This document shows, one piece after another, positions 5,374 through 8,505 of a DNA stretch of 8,505 nt (positions are counted from its first letter, which is position 1; each line of letters starts with the position of its first letter). Under the pieces are notes generated by a model. The model did no database searches. It was not told the DNA's origin and was given only the letters and a program-made list of their open reading frames with translations. A program made the position numbers and the translations under genes. Origin of the DNA: an uncultured Micrococcus sp. (lineage in GTDB: Bacteria > Actinomycetota > Actinomycetes > Actinomycetales > Micrococcaceae); the NCBI GenBank assembly GCA_946222435.1, contig CAMIOJ010000076.1, positions 1 to 8,505 of the forward strand. Direction: 5' to 3'.

Positions 5374-6032
5374 TCCGACCAGTCGCCGCTGGCGAGCCGC
5401 GACCAGGCAGTCGCGGACTGCGGAGTGATGCCGAGCAGGTGGGACGCGATCTGCGGGTGCATCTGCCGGGTGAGCTCGATCAGCGCCGTCGTGCGGGCGT
5501 TGCCCGAGCGGAGCCCTTCTGCGCGGAGACGACGGCTGAGGGGCCCAGGCGTGAGGTGGAGCCCCGGGTTCCGGCCGGGGAAGAGCCACCCGTCGGGACG
5601 GCGTTGCGCCGCATCGACGAGTTCGACGATCGCGGTTCCGAGAACGTCAGGAAGCTCGATCGGCTCGGCTCCCACGGTGAGCTTCACGGGCCGCGAGGTC
5701 TCGTCGACCTGATCGGTCGAGAGGGTGACGATGCGGGTGAGATGGATGCCGTAGAGGAGTACCAGCAGGCCGGCGGCGCCGGTCTTGGAATCCATTTCGG
5801 CGTCGGTGAGGAACCTGCGGGCCATCTGCCACCGATCGTCGGACTCGTAATGCCGACCCTCGAGGCGATGCGTGCGGAACTCGACGCGGACACTACTCAG
5901 CCGATGCCGGCGCAGCCACCGGGTGAACGGTGCCAGGGCGTCACGCTGGCTCGGGAAATCGGTGAGGTACGCGTCCAGCATGCGCTGCGGGTAGGTCGCG
6001 AGCGTCTCCTGTTGCGATCGGATCTCGCTCAT
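5343..6032 (-). pseudogene. C-terminal fragment of a degenerate tyrosine-recombinase-like protein
   Basis: 229 residues from ATG 6032, but the frame is open further upstream and runs without a stop into the IS end at 6057, so this is probably the 3' part of a longer gene. It matches the C-terminus of a large actinobacterial family that, as I recall it, carries N-terminal cysteine-rich zinc repeats and a tyrosine-recombinase-like end. The hallmarks are GLLVLLYGIHLTRIVTLSTD, WLFPGRNPGLHLTPGPLSRR, the ARTTALIELTRQ segment, HLLGITPQSATAW and a terminal GDWSDY. Catalytic positions look degenerate: H replaces the first Arg (GIH instead of GLR), N-A-R replaces H-x-L-R, and W stands where the nucleophilic Tyr is expected. 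No promoter or good ribosome-binding site precedes 6032. Family placement comes from remembered motifs and is moderately sure; inactivity is inferred. Confidence 0.65.
5352..5365. repeat. 14-bp perfect palindrome in the convergent overlap
   Basis: GGCTGCGCGCAGCC is self-complementary and lies where the ATPase and recombinase-fragment 3' ends overlap (5343-5373). There is no T-run on either side, so it is not a classic terminator. It could still stall either transcript. Confidence 0.4.
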
Positions 6033-6056
6033 GAGCGCGGCGCAATGCTTAAGCGC

Positions 6057-6079
6057 TGAAGCGCCCTGGGTTTCGTTCC
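6057..6079 (+). repeat. IS3 terminal inverted repeat (orfB-distal end)
   Basis: TGAAGCGCCCTGGGTTTCG starts at 6057, two bases short of 30 bp beyond the orfB stop (6084) on the outer side. It pairs with the repeat at 570-594 as the opposite-end type. Confidence 0.7.
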
Positions 6080-6083
6080 GGGG

Positions 6084-6710
6084 TTAGGACGCAACAGGCG
6101 CTACGTCTTGGTCGTGAGTGCATGCAGCCTCGACCTCCGTGGGAGTGCGATAGTCCCGGGCCTCGTGCAGGCGGGCGGTGTTCCACCAGTGCACCCAGCC
6201 CATCGTGGCCAGCTCAACCGCCTCAACGGACTCCCAGAGCCGCCGGGAGTGAATGAGCTCGGCTCTTGTAGGGCCCGTTCACGGTCTCGGCCATGGCGTT
6301 TTCATAGGAGTCTCCCACGGTGCCCACCGTCGCGCTCACCCCGGCCGTGACGAGCGCGTCGGAGTAGGCCAGAGAGACGTACTGAGCGCCTCGGTCCGAG
6401 TGGTGGATCAGGCCTTCCCGGCCCCGGCTGACGCCGGTGGCCACCAGTTCGTGTTCGAGGGCCAGCAGTAGCAGCCCTGCGGTGTGCAGACTCGCCGAGA
6501 CGGCCCATCCCACGATGCGCCGGGAGCAGGCGAGGCGTCGGTGATGAACGCGGCATAGCAGATCCCGACGATCGTGCGCACGTAGGTGGTGTCAGCGACC
6601 CACAGCTGGTGCGGGCGCCCCGCGGCGAAGCGGCGTTCCACGAGATCGGGGCGGTGAGCCGGCTGACGGGCAGGACGCGTGGTGATCGGCTTGCGGCCGC
6701 GGTGCACGCG
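6084..6710 (-). pseudogene. IS3-family transposase OrfB, truncated and frameshifted
   Basis: This is the DDE integrase core and C-terminus of OrfB in three pieces. Piece one (from about 6707) reads RGRKPITTRPA, then LVERRFAAGRPHQLWVADTT with the first catalytic Asp. The frame breaks near 6533, where a TTC (Phe) codon appears reduced to TC. Piece two reads VGWAVSASLHTAG, then LIHHSDRGAQYVS with the second Asp, then DSYENAMAE, with exactly 35 residues between that Asp and the final Glu. The frame shifts back near 6261-6266 through an extra base. Piece three reads ELIHSRRLWESVEAVEL, then WVHWWNTARLHEARDYRTP, and ends at TAA 6084-6086, just inside the terminal repeat. The triad is visible but split over frames, and the N-terminus is lost, so it is dead. 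Confidence 0.8.
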
Positions 6711-6854
6711 CGCACTTCACACGCTGAGGGTACCGAGGGTGAGCGCGACGCCGCGGGGCAACGGAAGAATTCGAGACGCCCCAGGGGAAAAGAGCCCGGC
6801 TCGGGTAGCGTGCTGACAGGACCCTACCCCTCTAGATATTCCGACAGGACCATC
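6711..6854. other. Junction and aquaporin upstream region
   Basis: IS homology stops near 6710. No gene is visible up to the aquaporin start. The stretch contains an inverted repeat GGGTAG/CTACCC (6803-6808 / 6824-6829) and an exact 9-bp direct repeat GACAGGACC (6815-6823 and 6843-6851); the second copy supplies the ribosome-binding site. A weak promoter (CTGACA 6813-6818, TAGATA 6833-6838) has only 14 bp of spacing, so I do not rely on it. Confidence 0.45.
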
Positions 6855-7637
6855 ATGAACGAATCCCCCCTCGCCTCCAAGCTCTCCGCTGAGGCCCTCG
6901 GCACCTTCGTGCTTGTCTTCGGCGGCGCCGGTGCAGCTGTGTTCTCCGCATCAGTCATCGACGACGCCACAGGCGTCAACATGGGCATCGGCTTCCTCGG
7001 CGTCGCCCTCGCCTTCGGCCTGACCGTCGTAGCCATGGCTTACGCCGTGGGCCACATCTCCGGCGGCCACTTCAACCCGGCAGTCACCCTGGGAGCGGCA
7101 CTCGCGGGCCGTCTGCCGTGGAAGCTCACTGTGCCGTACTGGATCGCCCAGCTCGTGGGCGGAGCGGCCGGCGGTGGCCTGTTGCTGGCGATCGCCTCCG
7201 GCCGTCCGGGCTACTCGCTTGCGGAGAATGGCCTGGCCACCAACGGCTATGGCGAGTTCTCACCCGCCGGCTACTCGATGGGTGCGGTATTCCTGACCGA
7301 GGTGCTGCTGACTGCCGTGTTCCTCTATGTCATCCTCGGCACCACGGACCGCCGCGCCCCGTCCAACTTCGCGCCGCTGGCCATCGGCCTAACGCTCACG
7401 CTGATCCACCTTGTCTCCATCCCTGTCTCAAACACCTCCGTGAACCCCGCTCGCTCCTTCGGTGTGGCCCTGTTCGCAGGCGGGGACGCCCTCGGTCAGG
7501 TTTGGCTGTTCTTCGTAGCGCCGTTGCTGGGCGCCGCAGTCGCCGGTCTCAGCTACCGCCTCTTCTTCCCTAACACCTCCCGGGTAACCGAGGAGCTGCC
7601 CGAGCCGGCCTCCGACGAGACGCGCGAGGCCATCTGA
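6855..7637 (+). CDS. aqpZ: AqpZ-type aquaporin (MIP family)
   Basis: 260 residues; an inner-membrane tetrameric channel for passive water flow, with six transmembrane helices plus two half-helices. The first NPA motif is GGHFNPAVT (N74-P75-A76) and the second is NTSVNPARS (N197-P198-A199). The selectivity filter matches Escherichia coli AqpZ by position: F54 (ALAF), H185 (LIHLVSIP), T194 and R200, the narrow water-specific set and not the wider glycerol/arsenite one. The start at 6855 is supported by AGGA at 6846-6849 with 5 bases of spacing and by the family-typical N-terminus (SAEALGTFVLVFGGAGAAVF). A longer frame open from 6609 runs through the IS remnant and is not used. The hydrophilic C-tail is acidic (EELPEPASDETREAI). 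It stands alone, with no operon partner, and is intact amid mobile debris. Confidence 0.93.
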   Translation: MNESPLASKLSAEALGTFVLVFGGAGAAVFSASVIDDATGVNMGIGFLGVALAFGLTVVAMAYAVGHISGGHFNPAVTLGAALAGRLPWKLTVPYWIAQLVGGAAGGGLLLAIASGRPGYSLAENGLATNGYGEFSPAGYSMGAVFLTEVLLTAVFLYVILGTTDRRAPSNFAPLAIGLTLTLIHLVSIPVSNTSVNPARSFGVALFAGGDALGQVWLFFVAPLLGAAVAGLSYRLFFPNTSRVTEELPEPASDETREAI

Positions 7638-7643
7638 GCCATA

Positions 7644-8324
7644 TCATTCGGGCTCGGGAGTGGGCGGCGCCTGCTCCTCAATCTTGGTGGGCTGTCCCGA
7701 CCGACCAGGAACCTCAACTCGTCCACGTGGTCCGTGGCGTCGGCCACGGTGGACTCTCGCGCCCACCCGTGATCGCCCAGGCGGTCGAAGTCCGTCACCA
7801 CCACGCACCTGGGCTGCTCGCGTTGCCCGGCGGACCCCTTGGGCCCGTGGTCGCGGGGTGCGCTCCCGGGACTGGTGTAGGTCCAGGGTCCCGGCCCGGG
7901 TCAGCGAGATCCCACAGACCTGGCAGGCCGGCTCATGGCCGGCCTGCCGGCAGGCCCGGAACCACCGCACCCGCCTGGGACCCGGTGCCGTCTCCGGCAC
8001 CGGGTCCCACGCCGCCACGGCTTCCTCGGCCCGGTCCGCGCCGGTCGGTGTGGACGGGGCCGGGGCGTCGGACTCCAGCTCGGCCAGCAGCGCCTTCGAG
8101 TACCGACCCGCCGCCTCCTTGATCTGCTTGCCGTCCTTGCGGTCCCACCACCGGGTCACCTGCATCAGGATCGGCTGGCCGTTGCGGTTCAGCAGGATCC
8201 CCCACCCGAACGGCAGACGCCGCAGCTCCGCGACCGAAACCACCTCGGTGTCGTGGATCTGCTCGGAGACCGAGGTGTGGTCCTTGCCGCGAGACGTCGA
8301 GGTCCGCGCGATCTCGTCCATCAC
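7644..8324 (-). pseudogene. C-terminal remnant of a TraG/VirD4-type conjugative coupling protein
   Basis: The frame opens near 8378, but recognisable sequence begins only at about 8324: MDEIARTSTSRGKDHTSVSE, then EVVSVAELRRLPFGWGILLN with RNGQPILMQVTRWWDRKDGK, and ends near 8072. This segment looks like the tail of TraG/TraD-like ATPases of actinobacterial conjugative elements, which bring DNA to the mating channel. The Walker A and B region is absent; it would lie upstream, where a tRNA now stands, so the gene is 5'-truncated. A Pro/Ala linker (about 8070-7990) leads to a CQVCGISLTRAGTLDLH motif (CxxC, zinc-knuckle or HNH-like start). After about 7880 this frame becomes Arg/Gly-rich, while the frame of 7804 (VVVTDFDRLGDHGWARESTV) shows better GC3, which suggests a frameshift. 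The coupling-protein assignment is moderately sure. Confidence 0.55.
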
Positions 8325-8384
8325 GGGCGACGGCGGCGGGCCCAGCTGACTCCCGCGGCCCCGTCGTCCTCCAGGCACGAAGAA

Positions 8385-8415
8385 GCCCCCACACCGACAT
8401 GGTCGGTGCAGGGGC
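8385..8415 (-). terminator. Terminator of tRNA-Asn
   Basis: On the - strand, 8415-8402 and 8398-8385 form a 14-bp stem (two G-U pairs) around a 3-base loop (CAT), 11 bases after the tRNA 3' end. A short T-containing tail, TTCTTCGT, follows. It is strong and well placed for tRNA transcript termination. Confidence 0.75.
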
Positions 8416-8425
8416 CTCTACTCGG

Positions 8426-8497
8426 CTCCCCCGACTGGACTCGAACCAGTAACCCTTCGATTAACAGTCGAATGCTCTGCCGTTGAGCTACGGGGGA
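8426..8497 (-). tRNA. tRNA-Asn (anticodon GUU)
   Basis: 72 bases fold as a full cloverleaf: acceptor TCCCCCG with CGGGGGA, D-stem GCTC with GAGC, anticodon stem TTCGA with TCGAA around CTGTTAA (anticodon GTT), and T-stem ACTGG with CCAGT around TTCGAGT. The discriminator base is G and CCA is not encoded. It carries asparagine for AAC/AAU codons. tRNA 3' ends are frequent integration sites; here the side downstream of the tRNA carries the conjugation-gene remnant. Confidence 0.95.
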
Positions 8498-8505
8498 ATG
8501 TCTCC

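Larger units (their letters stand above)
6057..6710 (-). mobile_element. IS3-family remnant, 3' half only
   Basis: The element ends at 6057 with TGAAGCGCCCTGGGTTT, which matches the IS end at 594 in 14 of 17 bases. It contains only the C-terminal two thirds of orfB, and homology stops abruptly near 6710. orfA, the orfB N-terminus and the other terminal repeat are missing. It has the same orientation as the IS at 1-594. Its inner end abuts the recombinase fragment. Confidence 0.75.

Noticed and set aside
3796..5589. 597-codon open frame on the - strand opposite the ATPase
   Set aside because: It is the antisense shadow of a GC-rich gene: His/Arg/Gly/Asp-rich with no domain. The + strand has every P-type ATPase motif.
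6609..6854. N-terminal extension of the aquaporin into the IS remnant
   Set aside because: The added residues are the antisense of transposase sequence. The ATG at 6855 has a good ribosome-binding site and the family-typical start.
8426..8497. Attachment-site duplicate of the tRNA-Asn 3' end inside the window
   Set aside because: I looked for a second copy of the T-arm/acceptor sequence and saw none; if present it is outside the window.
1..8505. CRISPR array, toxin-antitoxin pair or other defence locus
   Set aside because: No regularly spaced repeats and no recognisable defence or toxin domains. The split membrane protein is the only unknown that could qualify, and there is no positive evidence for it.

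Overview
The window comes from a high-GC actinobacterium. Third codon positions are almost always G or C, GTG starts are common, and one promoter looks leaderless. The genes also point that way: a CmtR-type ArsR regulator with a CtpG-like P-type ATPase, DUF4913, an actinobacterial degenerate tyrosine-recombinase family, and a TraG/VirD4-type coupling-protein tail. I do not assign a genus. The region is accessory DNA: a patchwork of intact cargo genes and broken mobile-element parts that ends at a tRNA-Asn gene.

Layout from left to right. 1-594 (- strand) is the 5' half of an IS3-family element, with its terminal inverted repeat at 594, orfA, and the start of orfB, which runs off the window. 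595-856 has no gene but holds hairpins, a G-quadruplex motif and a likely terminator. 857-1478 (-) is a lower-GC, unrecognised membrane-anchored gene split in two by an A7 homopolymer. 1479-1855 has no convincing gene. 1856-2925 (-) is a translationally coupled pair: a small zinc-ribbon protein followed by a DUF4913 protein whose C-terminus looks like an immunoglobulin-like repeat.

3019-5373 (+) is the clearest functional unit, a heavy-metal resistance operon. The promoter and a 14-bp operator palindrome overlap the start codon of cmtR. cmtR carries the three metal-binding cysteines C57, C61 and C102. A GTGA overlap leads into a CtpG-like P1B ATPase. When Cd, Pb or a similar ion binds the repressor, both genes should be released from repression and the pump should export the metal.

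5343-6056 (-) is the C-terminal remainder of a degenerate tyrosine-recombinase-like protein. Its frame runs straight into the right end of a second IS3-family remnant (6057 to about 6710, -), so the insertion probably cut the gene. 6855-7637 (+) is an intact aqpZ-type aquaporin with a water-selective filter. 7644-8324 (-) is a decayed C-terminal piece of a conjugative coupling protein. 8385-8497 (-) is tRNA-Asn(GUU) with a strong hairpin terminator.

Two IS3 pieces of the same group and orientation bracket the metal operon and the DUF4913 pair (595-6056). Conjugation and recombinase remnants lie to the right, up to the tRNA. This reads as the decayed edge of an integrated conjugative or plasmid-derived island whose metal-efflux cargo is still intact.
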